Source: Zygnema cylindricum (taxonomy: Eukaryota; Streptophyta; Zygnematophyceae; Zygnematales; Zygnemataceae). From it: a stretch of DNA of 25,604 nucleotides. The stretch lies in NCBI GenBank assembly GCA_037447655.1, contig JBBHKE010002085.1:202965-228568 (forward strand), given 5' to 3'. Below are positions 10,379 through 18,949 of the stretch, piece by piece. Position numbers and translations under genes: made by a program. Positions within the stretch are counted from its first letter, which is position 1, and every line of letters starts with the position of its first letter. Under the pieces are notes generated by a model. That model did not search any database. It was not told the origin of the DNA and worked only from the letters and a program-made list of their open reading frames with translations.

Positions 10379-10749
10379 GGTTTTCAGAGCGGCAATGGGC
10401 ATCTACAGATACCAGAGGCGGAAACCAGCTAACAGAGAATTGAAGCAAGGGGCAGAAACGGAAAGATGGGATAGAATTTAGGGCGATGGCGCAACCGTGG
10501 CAGCCTAACATAAACAGCAATTATTAGGAACACGTGTACGGTTGAGAAACTAAAAACTAGGAAAAATTGACGGTTACGATTAAATCTTTTCAAAGTTCAG
10601 TCAAAAGTAATAGGCCAATACTGTACTGTAGCTCCCGTAATACCATTCGTGCGCTTTTGTTCTTTGTTCCGTGCGACAAATAAATGTATGAAATTGTTAA
10701 TTCCGTGCGACTTGGTCCAGACGCCCAAACCTCGTGGTTCCCAACAGTA
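10379..10749 (-). promoter_or_regulatory. 5' leader and upstream region of the bL19 gene
   Basis: The minus-strand leader runs upstream from the ATG. It contains an in-frame ATG at 10402 directly preceded by TAG, so that ATG is the first possible start of the frame; it has a weak context (T at -3). The second ATG at 10378 has A at -3 and G at +4. No clear TATA box was identified, so promoter position is inference from gene orientation only. Confidence 0.35.
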
Positions 10750-10778
10750 AAGTACACCGCGAATCGCTATTACTGTAA
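10750..10778. repeat. Stray end of the 5014-5251 TIR family
   Basis: GTACACCGCG...CGCTATTACTGT matches the left end of the small element at 5014-5251 (CTACACCGTG...CGCTATTAGCGT). A partner in inverted orientation was not found nearby, so only one end is called. Confidence 0.4.
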
Positions 10779-10893
10779 ATAATTAAACATATTATTAGTG
10801 TGAAAACCCAAATTTAGTGTGTTCAACCCTATTCTGATTTCCAGGGACTAACGCCAACAAAACATTAACGCCAATTTATACCTATTACACTTA

Positions 10894-11668
10894 GGGTAAG
10901 CCCCATGTGGCTAAGTACGGGTTTTTTTCTGTCGTTATCCTTTGTAACTTAGTGCCGTACTGCTTAAGTTGCAGCCGAACGAATAGATCGCAAATTTGTA
11001 GAGTACAATTTGCGTCATCCTCGAACTTAGGATGTACGAAAATTTGTCGTCTTGCGTTTTTTCGACCCATTGTCACGTCATCTTCAAACTTATCATAAAC
11101 CACATCGGCAATGTATTTTAAGCAAAGTAAAACGAATAGGGAAAACATACTCCCACGTGTGAAAAGATTTTAGAAGTTTTTTACGACAAAAAAAAATTAC
11201 AGGATTGTTTTTTTGTCCGCTTGCATGTTGTACGGTTTTTTTTTGCAGGGGTCTCGATGCTGCGGTGTCATTTCACGCAAAGTTGAAAAATCTGCGAAGG
11301 TGAAAAATTTGCGAAGTCATGGCGGCCGGACAGGCGAGGATTACGCAAAGGCATGTCGTACAACCACGGCTGCAAGGCTGCACGTCTACCATGTCACTCA
11401 ATGACATGCGACATACCAAATCCGCAAATCGTTTCAAAAATTACGACGTGTCTTGCGACGCTTCAAAAAGTTTCGGAAAAATACGGTGCGGCAAAGACAA
11501 ATTGTACACGGTGACAGTCATCACAGGTATTGTTGACGTATACAATCGTCACAAACTGACGTAAGAATTTCGAGTAAACACATAGAGACACATGAAATCC
11601 GGGTCCGCCGGATCCGTGCTAAAATACAAAGTAGGTTCGCTAAGTAACACATACATGGGGTCGTACCC
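10894..11668. mobile_element. Harbinger-like non-autonomous DNA element (775 bp)
   Basis: The left end GGGTAAGCCCCATGTG and the right end CATGGGGTCGTACCC are inverted repeats with one gap. TTA lies outside the left end and TAA outside the right, close to a TWA duplication but not identical. Shared interior words and the CCCCATGT core tie it to 1813-2761. The short open frames inside overlap on both strands and show no transposase motif. A short ATCCGG/CCGGAT hairpin lies near 11597-11613. Confidence 0.6.
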
Positions 11669-11671
11669 TAA

Positions 11672-12492
11672 TTTGGATAAACATTCTCATTCAAATGTGG
11701 GTCACATAGACGATATTTGAACATGTGAACAGGTTATCGATATTTTCCATTGACTGTATTGCGGTGTTGTCGTCTGATAGCCTATTCCCACTGGAAAAAA
11801 ATTCACTTCCGCAATAGACGGACGTTCGAATAAAGTACGGCTTTCCGAGCACCGACTTTGTAGATTTCGGAAGTTCTCGGAAAACCGTACAAACGAACTT
11901 CCTCAAAATATTGCCGGATATAGAAGTAGGGTAAAAGTTGTGTCTTTCTGTGAAACATGCCAACGGTAACCCGAAAAGCTGACGTAGGAAAAAAACATCC
12001 GAACGGCTGCTTCGTTGTACTCGCGCAAAAAAGCTGCAAGACTTTTGAACCACCGTCGTCGTCCTTAAAGCATTCATTATCTCCATCTCAAGTTTGAAAA
12101 TCTGCACCTTTGTTTTCACGCCTTTGTTTCATGACGTCAAAGCATGCGAGGTGTCACATAACACCTTCAATCGGAGTTACGTGCCAAAATTTTGGTGTGA
12201 ACAAGACCTGTTTTCCGATGAGTTTTCGGAAAATCATCGGAATGGGCAAAAAGTTACATATGTTCAAGTGGGCATAGAAAAAGAAAAACTTTATTACAAA
12301 AAGTGCGATGGAAAAACCATCATAGTACAAACGGGGTAAAAAAAAGAAAAAGCACATTCAAAGACAACAAGAGCCAACAATTACTAAAACAAACAAATGA
12401 GGAAACCAAAAACACCGGGCCAACTGGCAAGACTAAAAAAAATACCAAAGATGAGTAGACAAAAAAGAAAAAACCCACTCTACACGATGCCC
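11672..12492. other. Unassigned region, possibly transposon-derived
   Basis: A 142-codon open frame on the minus strand (12119-11691) and an 81-codon frame on the plus strand (12094-12339) are the longest. Neither shows a family motif, and an overlapping frame on the same minus strand argues against coding. The right part, 12340-12490, is A-rich on the plus strand. No terminal repeats were resolved. Confidence 0.35.
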
Positions 12493-12786
12493 TGTCGAGC
12501 GTGCCAGAGAAACACAAGGGAAGGGCCCGCTGCCCGGAATGGCCGGTCTCGGCGTCCTGCAAAGAACCCACCAATGCGAATGCTTCCCCTAATAATGATA
12601 ATGCCCACTGCTGACCCCATCCCTCCCAACAGGAGTGCCTGCAAAGATAGGAGAGGCACAAGGATAGGGAATAAGGATGAGTGCATGGGAAGGCGAAAAG
12701 ATCTCCCCTCCCCCTTACTTTCCCCATTAAGCCGAGGAAAGGGGTTGGGTTCTCGGTAATCGGATCGGTGCCCCAATTTCCCCCCC
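12493..12786. repeat. Repeat A, copy 1 (about 294 bp)
   Basis: Direct repeat of 13948-14240 at roughly 93 percent identity by eye. Both copies start exactly at TGTCGAGCGTGCC and end in a run of seven C bases, but their left flanks differ. The start is TG but the end is CC, and there are no matching flanks, so it is not a proven LTR. No gene is recognised. Confidence 0.8.
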
Positions 12787-13947
12787 AAGTTTATAGCATT
12801 CGTTCCCTCAAAACCCACTGTTTAGATGCCAGGAAATTGCAGTCTTACCCCGGGAAGTCCCCCCCAAAGCAAAAGAGACTAAAAGTGAAGACACAAATGC
12901 ACTACCACGTGGACATATAAAAATAAATAGGAATGGCTGTTTCAGATTTAAAAATATCACCTTGACCACATAAATAAAATATAAGATGGAAGATATAAAA
13001 GATGGCGAAGCAAGCTTAACATACCCCGGCAATTTACGATGACAATGGGAGACAGGCGAAATCTCTCCTGATGACAGTGTAAATAGGTATGGTACTCCTT
13101 CAACCCTCGGTGTCCGCAACTCAGAACCGACTAGACTCTTCTCAGTTTCAAGCAGCGAAAAATCCAAAAATCACCCAAAGGGACGGTAGTGCCAACCACC
13201 AGCCCGAACTATGATTCCCAAAATGGACAAATCCAAAACAAAGATGGCAATAGAGTCAAACAACACAAAGATTCTCCAAAAGAAGGTTTGTTGGAATTTC
13301 TGAAGGTTTTCACAGGAGACAGTACTGAAAAGCAACCTGTCTCCTTCGGCCCCAAGCGCCTTATACATCAAAGTTTGTCCAAAATCAGGTCCAAAAGTTA
13401 AACCTACGCTATTAGCCAATGAGCGACCATCAACGGCAATCAAACTGACATAAGACAAAATAATGGGTACTACTCTTGGAACAAAAAGTTGGACCTTTGA
13501 CCACGGCTAGATCCGCGGCCGGAAGTTATTATTTCTTCCACAGTTTTTAAGACAAAGTACTAAAAAGACACGGAAGTGCAAGCTTTGACTTAATGTAATT
13601 AATTAACCACTGGTCAGCTGAATCTGAACTGAATTGCTACAGACAGCTAACAGCAAAATCTAGATTACAGTCCGGAAGTCTACGTGGCAATCCAGAATGT
13701 CCCTCCACTAGGGCTGGTGGAAGCTAGTACTATGTGACGGAAATGCAATTTTTGAGATGGTAGAACTTTGTCGTCCAGCCTCCGTTAGGCACGAAACAAA
13801 GTGCGTCTTGTTCAGTAGAGGAAATACTTCAATCCTTCCGGCAAGTTGTGCGGGCTTCTCCGAAATCTGAGAATAGTACGGGTCGGAAGGGTACAGAAAT
13901 CCTTGGTAATATAGAAGTGTGCCTGAAAAGCACTCGAGCTTGACAGC
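12787..13947. repeat. Repeat B, copy 1 (about 1.16 kb)
   Basis: Direct repeat of 17218-18380 at about 97 to 98 percent identity by eye. It contains a 95-codon minus-strand frame (13458-13171) with hydrophobic stretches that stays open in both copies but differs at two residues, both non-conservative (L to P, F to S), so I do not call it a gene. A second minus-strand frame ending at 13708 is open here but interrupted in copy 2. The block lies between the two A repeats. Its origin (captured host DNA or element interior) is unresolved. Confidence 0.85.
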
Positions 13948-14240
13948 TGTCGAGCGTGCCATAGAAACACAAGGGAAGGGCCCACTGTCGGAATGGCCAG
14001 TCTCGGCGTCCTGCAAAGAACCCACCAATGCGAATGCTTCCCCTAATAATGATAATGCCCACTGCTGACCCCATCCCTCCCAACAAGAGTGCATGCACAG
14101 ATAGGAGAGGCACAAGGATAGGGAATGGGGATGAGTGCATGGGAAGGCGAAAAGATCTCCCCTCCCCCTTAATTTCCCCATTAAGCCGGGGAAAGGGGTT
14201 GGGTTCTCGGTAATCGGGTCGGTGCCTCAATTTCCCCCCC
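13948..14240. repeat. Repeat A, copy 2
   Basis: Second copy of the 12493-12786 block, joined directly to the end of repeat B copy 1. It is followed at 14241-14262 by a perfect 9-bp hairpin, TCTTAGTCA paired with TGACTAAGA. Confidence 0.8.
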
Positions 14241-14374
14241 TCTTAGTCAACCGTGACTAAGAAAAAGAAATAGTTACCCGCCCAATTCACAGTTGCCGCA
14301 GAACCATGGACTAGGGGATGGAGGGCGTCGTTCCCATGAGGAGGGGAGACAAGCTGGATGCCAGCACTGCCCGC
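14241..14374. other. Spacer between repeat A2 and the LTR, with hairpin at 14241-14262
   Basis: A short stretch with no coding evidence. It begins with the 9-bp perfect hairpin and ends at the LTR edge. Confidence 0.4.
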
Positions 14375-14880
14375 TGTAAAAGAAGCGACAATACCCCACA
14401 ACACGTCACAGTGCACAGCGGAAAACACCAAGGATCTCCACGTAGCAACAGCAGGAGCAGACAGAACTCACAGACAGGGTTGGGCTTTATTACTTGAAAA
14501 GAGAGTACAAGGTTGCGCTAGCTGCGTAAGTCTACTTCAGGTGTCATTCACTAGGTCTACTCGCCTATTTAAACTAGCTAACTGCTAGTCAACCTAGTAC
14601 TATACAGCTGTACACGTGGACCTTCGCGGCCAATCCGAGATCTATCTAAACTTCCTTCTAGAACTATACAGTTCAATCTACACAATTGCGGCGTTGCTAT
14701 GCTGCGCTGCTACGCCGCTGCGCTACTAGTTGCTACGCCGCTAAGTTGCTATGCTGCTATGCTGTGCTGGTCTGGAATCATAGCTGCGGTGCTCTGGAAT
14801 CGCAACTGCGGTGCTCTGAAATCGCAACTATAGGAGCCTAGCCCTGGCTACTAAGTACCCAATTTTGTAACCCTGTTACA
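14375..14880 (-). repeat. 3' LTR of a retrotransposon (506 bp)
   Basis: On the minus strand it starts TGTAACAG at 14880 and ends CTTTTACA at 14375, giving TG...CA ends with short inverted repeats TGTAA/TTACA. A purine-rich tract, AGTGGGAGG, sits just upstream, as expected for the polypurine tract. Inside are a TATA-like TTTAAATA (14566-14573) and, about 80 bp downstream, AATAAA (14486-14491), matching promoter and polyadenylation positions of an LTR. The U3 part has a 22-bp tandem repeat (about 14769-14829) and a GCT/TGC-rich array (about 14690-14775). The matching 5' LTR is not in the window. Confidence 0.75.
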
Positions 14881-14925
14881 ATGCCTCCCACTAAGGATTC
14901 AGCGTCCCGCTGAACTTTGGTTGAG

Positions 14926-16553
14926 TCAGGGAAACTGCAGTTGCCGGAGTATGTCATATGTTTCCTCGCGATACTCTTCGAACTCCTGGCGAAGGACGTC
15001 GAGTTGATTTTGGAGCTGTTCACATCGGGTCTCCAATAGCGCGATGTGACGATCTGCAGCTGCCAACCGGCGCCGAGTAATTCGTTCCCGAACCTGATTT
15101 TCCCCTTCCTCAACCTCGGGTACTTCGGGTCGCGGCGGAACGTCCGCCGGTGCAGGCTCCTCGGGTGCCGGAATCCTGGGTTCTTCGGGTTCAGCCACTA
15201 AAGAAGCTTCCTCTGGTTCCTCGTCCGCCGGTTCCCACCGAGGTACCTTTCGTAATTTGAAGGACACGTGTTTCCTTGCTGCTCGAGCCCGCTGCAAAGC
15301 ATTCCTTCGAGCCAGCTTGAGTACTCGCACCTCAGGGGTGACTTCCGCTCGAGAGATGATGTCGTGGAGGCGGACATCTCACGGGTGATAATGGCGAAGT
15401 AACCCGGGAACATCAATTCTGTACCTGTAGTTTTCCTCTACCAGCTCTACGAACGGTAAGGTGTGAGGATTCAGCTACACATAACCTTTATGATTTTTCC
15501 CCAGGTCCTTGGTCCGCATGAAATTCCACGCTGGGTGTGACGGAACGTCGGCAGGGATACGGATAGGATCTCTAGGCTTCCCTATACGCCATTTTTCGGG
15601 CCACTCCGAGGGGTCCCAATAAAACCTTTTGGCGAAGCTGAAGGCGAGGTCCGGATGCTGGGTGTCGACCGGTAGTGGGAAGAGGTAGTCGGGAATTTCC
15701 TCTCCTTGTTCACTCTCCTCCTCCGAATCTCTTCGGTTTTCGCGCAACGGTCAAACTTCTTCCCCCTCCCCGGCTCTGGAACCCCGCTATCGCTACCACC
15801 TGCTCTCCTACGAGACCTCGAAGCTGGGCGCCCTCGGGACGGTCGGCTTGCTGCAGTGTCTTGGGAAGAAGATGGAGGAGGGCGAGAAGGAGGAGCCCTC
15901 CTGGGTCGTTCCCGCAAGGACTGGGAGGAACCACTCTTTGAAGAGCTACTTAGAATCTCCACTACCCCTCCCAGTGGTTTAACCACCCGAGGTCGATCCG
16001 ACACAGACACTCTTTGCCCAACTCCTGCTTAACCTTCAGTTCATGAAGAATAGAAGAGCAAGGAGTTCCTTTCGACCAGGGCGGCTAGGATCCGTCAAAA
16101 CCGCAGGGTCAATCTGAATTTCGGCCCTGGGAATCTTTAATCTGGTGTGAAGCCTGACCTCCGGAAGGGAACCCAAAAGGGGCTCCCGCTGAGCTTGCCT
16201 CTTTGGCCTGGCTCGGGGTAACACTCGGTTCCTTTCTTCAGCCTGTGCTCTGGACTCCTTTCTTTCCTCGGCAAAGGTTCTAAAGGTCTCCGCCAAGGAG
16301 GGAAAATGTTCAAGAATGAGGCTAGGAGGAGATGGGGGCGAAGTTTGTGGTTCGGGTGGTTTTGGAGGAGTTTCAACCCTAACAGGCTCAGGCATCATCC
16401 CCTGGAGAAACCGCTCTATGTTGGCAGGCGAGGTGAAGGGGACGGATTCTTCGGGAACCTGTGACTCTTCTTCTGATACCACCGCTTCTCGATTGCCTGT
16501 TCTTCCAGCCTGGCACCTGAGAGATTCTTATCTTGAGCTTCACCTTCCCCCAT
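14926..16553 (-). pseudogene. Broken gag-position ORF of the LTR element, coiled-coil C-terminus, no pol
   Basis: Reading begins at an ATG at 16553 and continues on the minus strand through several open pieces that change frame (16482-16036, 16010-15582, 15747-15475, 15330-14926). The pieces are Pro/Arg/Ser/Glu-rich. The last one runs from an acidic proline-rich linker into a heptad-like coiled coil (LLETRCEQLQNQLDVLRQEF) and stops 45 bp before the LTR. No zinc knuckle, protease, reverse transcriptase or integrase was seen, so the element was probably non-autonomous. Position next to the LTR suggests a gag-like role, but I see no capsid signature; the assignment is positional. Frame changes and in-frame stops show decay, unless some are introns. 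Confidence 0.6.
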
Positions 16554-16647
16554 GATGACGAAGGTCTCGAAAGAGGAATTAACGACAGAAAACAATACTC
16601 GCTTCCGCCAAGAGAGCTTCTAAAGTCAAAAAGCTCCTATCCCCTCT

Positions 16648-16683
16648 AATCCGAAGGAGACAGGGGTTGCTTTTCAGTACTGT
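16648..16683 (-). repeat. Short inverted copy of part of repeat B
   Basis: About 33 bases here (GAAGGAGACAGG, then TTGCTTTTCAGTACTGT) match, in reverse orientation, 13318-13351 of repeat B, apart from two extra G bases. It lies directly against the left target duplication of the miniature LTR element and marks a rearrangement breakpoint. Confidence 0.65.
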
Positions 16684-16684
16684 G

Positions 16685-16913
16685 TGTTGGATTGGCATGT
16701 AAAGCCGGTCTAATACGGGGTAGAATATGGAAATATCCATACTCGAGCCGCCCGTAATAAATGGGTACGGACCCGCCACTCTCAACATCGAGCTGGTGGC
16801 ACAGTGGTAGTGCGTTCGCAGCTGAAGTGAAAGGTCCCAGGTTCGAACCCTGGCCGGCTCAATTTTCCCAAGTGTGGGACATGCCGAATCCCGGATTTCT
16901 AGGAAATCTAACA
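16685..16913 (+). repeat. Left LTR of the miniature element
   Basis: 229 bp, TG...CA. It contains the tRNA-like segment at 16790-16860 with intact box A and box B. Confidence 0.92.
16790..16860 (+). tRNA. tRNA-like cloverleaf inside the LTR, box A and box B intact
   Basis: A full cloverleaf can be drawn: acceptor GAGCTGG with CCGGCTC (one G-U), D stem GCAC/GTGC, anticodon stem TTCGC/GTGAA (one G-U), 5-nt variable loop, and T stem CCAGG/CCTGG around TTCGAAC. The anticodon position would read CTG, but base 33 is G in place of the near-universal T, so a working tRNA is doubtful. Box A is TGGCACAGTGG and box B is GGTTCGAACC. TTTT at 16863-16866, two bases past the acceptor, could end polymerase III transcription. 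Best read as a polymerase III unit captured by the element; a host tRNA pseudogene is the alternative. Confidence 0.7.
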
Positions 16914-16926
16914 TGGTATCGGAGCC
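16914..16926 (+). promoter_or_regulatory. Primer-binding site of the miniature element
   Basis: TGGTATCGGAGCC begins immediately after the left LTR and matches the complement of the initiator-Met tRNA 3' end (TGGTATCAGAGCC) at 12 of 13 bases. Confidence 0.85.
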
Positions 16927-16961
16927 AGCGGGATTGCGGATGGTTTGACCGGCTTTCCCGT

Positions 16962-16970
16962 GAGAGGGGG
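16962..16970 (+). promoter_or_regulatory. Polypurine tract of the miniature element
   Basis: GAGAGGGGG directly abuts the TG of the right LTR, the standard location for plus-strand priming. Confidence 0.85.
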
Positions 16971-17199
16971 TGTTGGATTGGCACGTGAAGCCGGTCCAAT
17001 ACGGGGTAGAATATGGAAATATCCATACTCGAGCCGCCCGTAATAAATGGGTACGGACCCGCCAGTCTCAACATCGAGCTGGTGGCACAGTGTTAGTGCG
17101 TTCGCAGCTGAAGTGAAAGGTCCCAGGTTCGAACCCAGGCCGGCTCAATTTTCCCAAGTGTGGGACATGCCGAATCTCGGATTTCTAGGAAATCTAACA
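16971..17199 (+). repeat. Right LTR of the miniature element
   Basis: 229 bp, the same length as the left LTR, about 97 percent identical. Two of the differences fall at conserved tRNA-like positions. Confidence 0.92.
17076..17146 (+). pseudogene. Second tRNA-like copy, damaged in D loop and T stem
   Basis: Same cloverleaf as 16790-16860, but the D-loop GG is now GT (weakening box A) and the T stem reads CCAGG against CCAGG, with a mismatch in the middle. Box B itself is unchanged and TTTT still follows. Confidence 0.7.
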
Positions 17200-17217
17200 C
17201 TGTGCTTATTCCACAGG

Positions 17218-18380
17218 AAGTTTATAGCATTCGTTCCCTCAAAACCCACTGTTTAGATGCCAGGAAATTGCAGTCTTACCCCGGGAAGTCCCCGCCAAAG
17301 CAAAAGAGACTAAAAGTGAAGACACAAATGCACTACCACGTGGACATATAAAAATAAATAGGAATGGCTGTTTCAGATTTAACAATATCACCTTGACCAC
17401 ATAAATAAAATATAAGATGGAAGATATAAAAGATGGCGAAGCAAGCTTAACATACCCCGGCAATTTACGATGACAATGGGAGACAGGCGAAATCTCTCCT
17501 GATGACAGTGTAAATAGGTATGGTACTCCTTCAACCCTCGGTGTCCGCAACTCAGAACCGACTAGACTCTTCTCAGTTTCAAGCAGCGAAAAATCCAAAA
17601 ATCACCCAAAGGGACGGTAGTGCCAACCACCAGCCCGAACTATGATTCCCAAAATGGACAAATCCAAAACAGAGATGGCAATAGAGTCAAACAACACAAA
17701 GATTCTCCAAAAGAAGGTTTGTTGGAATTTCTGAGGGTTTTCACAGGAGACAGTACTGAAAAGCAACCTGTCTCCTTCGGCCCCAAGCGCCTTATACATC
17801 AAAGTTTGTCCAAAATCAGGTCCAAAAGTTAAACCTACGCTATTAGCCAATGAGCGACCATCAACGGCAATCAAACTGACATAAGACAAAATAATGGGTA
17901 TTACTCTTGGGGCAAAAAGTTGGACCTCTGACCACGGCTAGATCCGCGGCCGGAAGTTATTATTTCTTCCACAGTTTTTAAATCAAAGTACTAAAAAGAC
18001 ACGGAAGTGCCAAGTTTTGACTTAATGTAATTAATTAACCACTGGTCAGCTGAATCTGAACTGAATTGCTATAGAGATCTAACAGCAAAATCTAGATTAC
18101 AGTCCGGAAGTCTACGAGGCAATCCATAATGTCCCCTCCACTAGGGCTGGTGGAAGCTAGTACTATGTGACGGAAATGCAATTTTTCAGACGGTAGAACT
18201 TTGTCGTCCAGCCTCCGTTAGGCACGAAACAAAGTGCGTCTTGTTCAGTAGAGGAAATACTTCAATCCTTCCGGCAGGTTGTGCGGGCTTCTCCGAAATC
18301 TGAAAATAGTACGGGTCGGAAGGATACGGAAATCCTCGGTAATATAAAAGTGTGCCTGAAAAGCACTCGAGCTTGACAGC
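17218..18380. repeat. Repeat B, copy 2
   Basis: Copy of 12787-13947. Its left edge is 14 bp from the miniature element's target duplication, and its right edge abuts the 3' end of the LINE. In copy 1 the same right edge is followed by repeat A. The 95-codon minus-strand frame (17889-17602) is open here too; the frame that is open in copy 1 to 13708 has an early stop here. Confidence 0.85.
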
Positions 18381-18949
18381 CCCACAACCCTAACAAGCTA
18401 AATTCCACACCCCCGAAGATCGTGGATGTGGACTGGATCTCGAGCAGGAAGGTATGGGAGGCCTCGCCTATCATTCGCCATCGTGCTTCGACAGAAAAGG
18501 GCCGCAGCTTGAGCTCGTTGAAGGGAAACTGATACACGCTAACAATAAAAAGCAACGAGAAGACTTGGGGGAGGACTCATTGGAACCCTGAATTCAAAAG
18601 TTTTCTTAGCACAGTTGCGGAGAAAATCATTGAAAGACTTGTCCAAAGAACTAAAAATCTTTGTTGCAAATGGAACAAATTGGTCTGCTGGGTCTCGGTG
18701 AGCGTAATCCCTTTCCTTAGAAGCCACTTCGTCCCAAGCCGCCACGCTTGTATGCACTGCTGCGCGAGAAGAAACGTGGGTCCCAGTCGGATCAGTAAGG
18801 ACCACATCACCCAAAGTCCGCCCAGACCCGTGGAGGAAAACCAAGTCTAACCGAGGACTTGGGAGACCACTAGATTGGGAACGAGGAGGTAAGATATGGG
18901 AAGCTTCCTGCTTCATAGTGTAGCCTGCATCGACGCCAATCGCAGCAAT
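18381..18949 (-). mobile_element. LINE 3' part: restriction-like endonuclease domain and 3' UTR
   Basis: This is the downstream half of the non-LTR retrotransposon whose upstream half is at 22568-25494; the two were one before the Copia-type insertion. The frame 18949-18539 continues from the broken upstream frame and ends in TAG. It has a conserved acid and then a PRLDLVFLHG...GDVVLTDP pattern, the shape of the PD-(D/E)XK restriction-like endonuclease of early-branching LINEs, with the usual Pro before the first Asp replaced by Leu. After it comes a FVPF...F...FNDFL tail. The 3' UTR is about 158 bp with no poly-A tail, common in this class. It ends exactly where repeat B copy 2 ends. Confidence 0.8.
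18945..18949. repeat. Target site duplication GCAAT, left
   Basis: Matches 22568-22572; both flank the Copia-type element. Confidence 0.9.

Larger units (their letters stand above)
16685..17199 (+). mobile_element. Miniature LTR retrotransposon (TRIM) with tRNA-like sequence in each LTR
   Basis: The complete element is 515 bp: LTR 16685-16913 (229 bp), interior 16914-16970 (57 bp), LTR 16971-17199 (229 bp). The LTRs start TGTTGGAT and end ATCTAACA. A 5-bp target duplication CTGTG flanks it (16680-16684 and 17200-17204). The interior opens, with no gap, with TGGTATCGGAGCC, one base off the usual initiator-Met tRNA 3'-end binding site, and closes with the purine tract GAGAGGGGG against the second LTR. 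There is no coding capacity; it would need a helper. The LTRs differ at about 7 of 229 positions. Each LTR contains a 71-nt tRNA-like cloverleaf followed by TTTT, an arrangement comparable in principle to Cassandra elements, which carry 5S rRNA in the LTR. Confidence 0.92.

Noticed and set aside
11691-12119. 142-codon minus-strand open frame as a gene
   Set aside because: It has no recognisable motif, an overlapping frame lies on the same strand, and it sits in transposon-like DNA; chance is likely.
13171-13458. 95-codon minus-strand frame in repeat B as a conserved protein
   Set aside because: It is open in both copies, but the two copies are very young and both residue differences are non-conservative, so there is no sign of selection.
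12493-14240. Repeat A copies as LTRs flanking B
   Set aside because: The end is a run of C, the flanks share no duplication, and no primer site follows A copy 1. Left as an unresolved repeat.
15675-16032. Plus-strand open frames opposite the gag-position ORF
   Set aside because: They are mirror frames of the GC-rich minus-strand coding region and show no independent motif.
16790-16860. Ordinary host tRNA gene for glutamine
   Set aside because: It lacks T33, lies inside a defined LTR, and is duplicated with that LTR, so it is called tRNA-like instead.
12787-18380. Repeat B copies as the two LTRs of one large retrotransposon
   Set aside because: B lacks TG...CA ends, the flanks do not form a target duplication, and no primer site or purine tract adjoins it.
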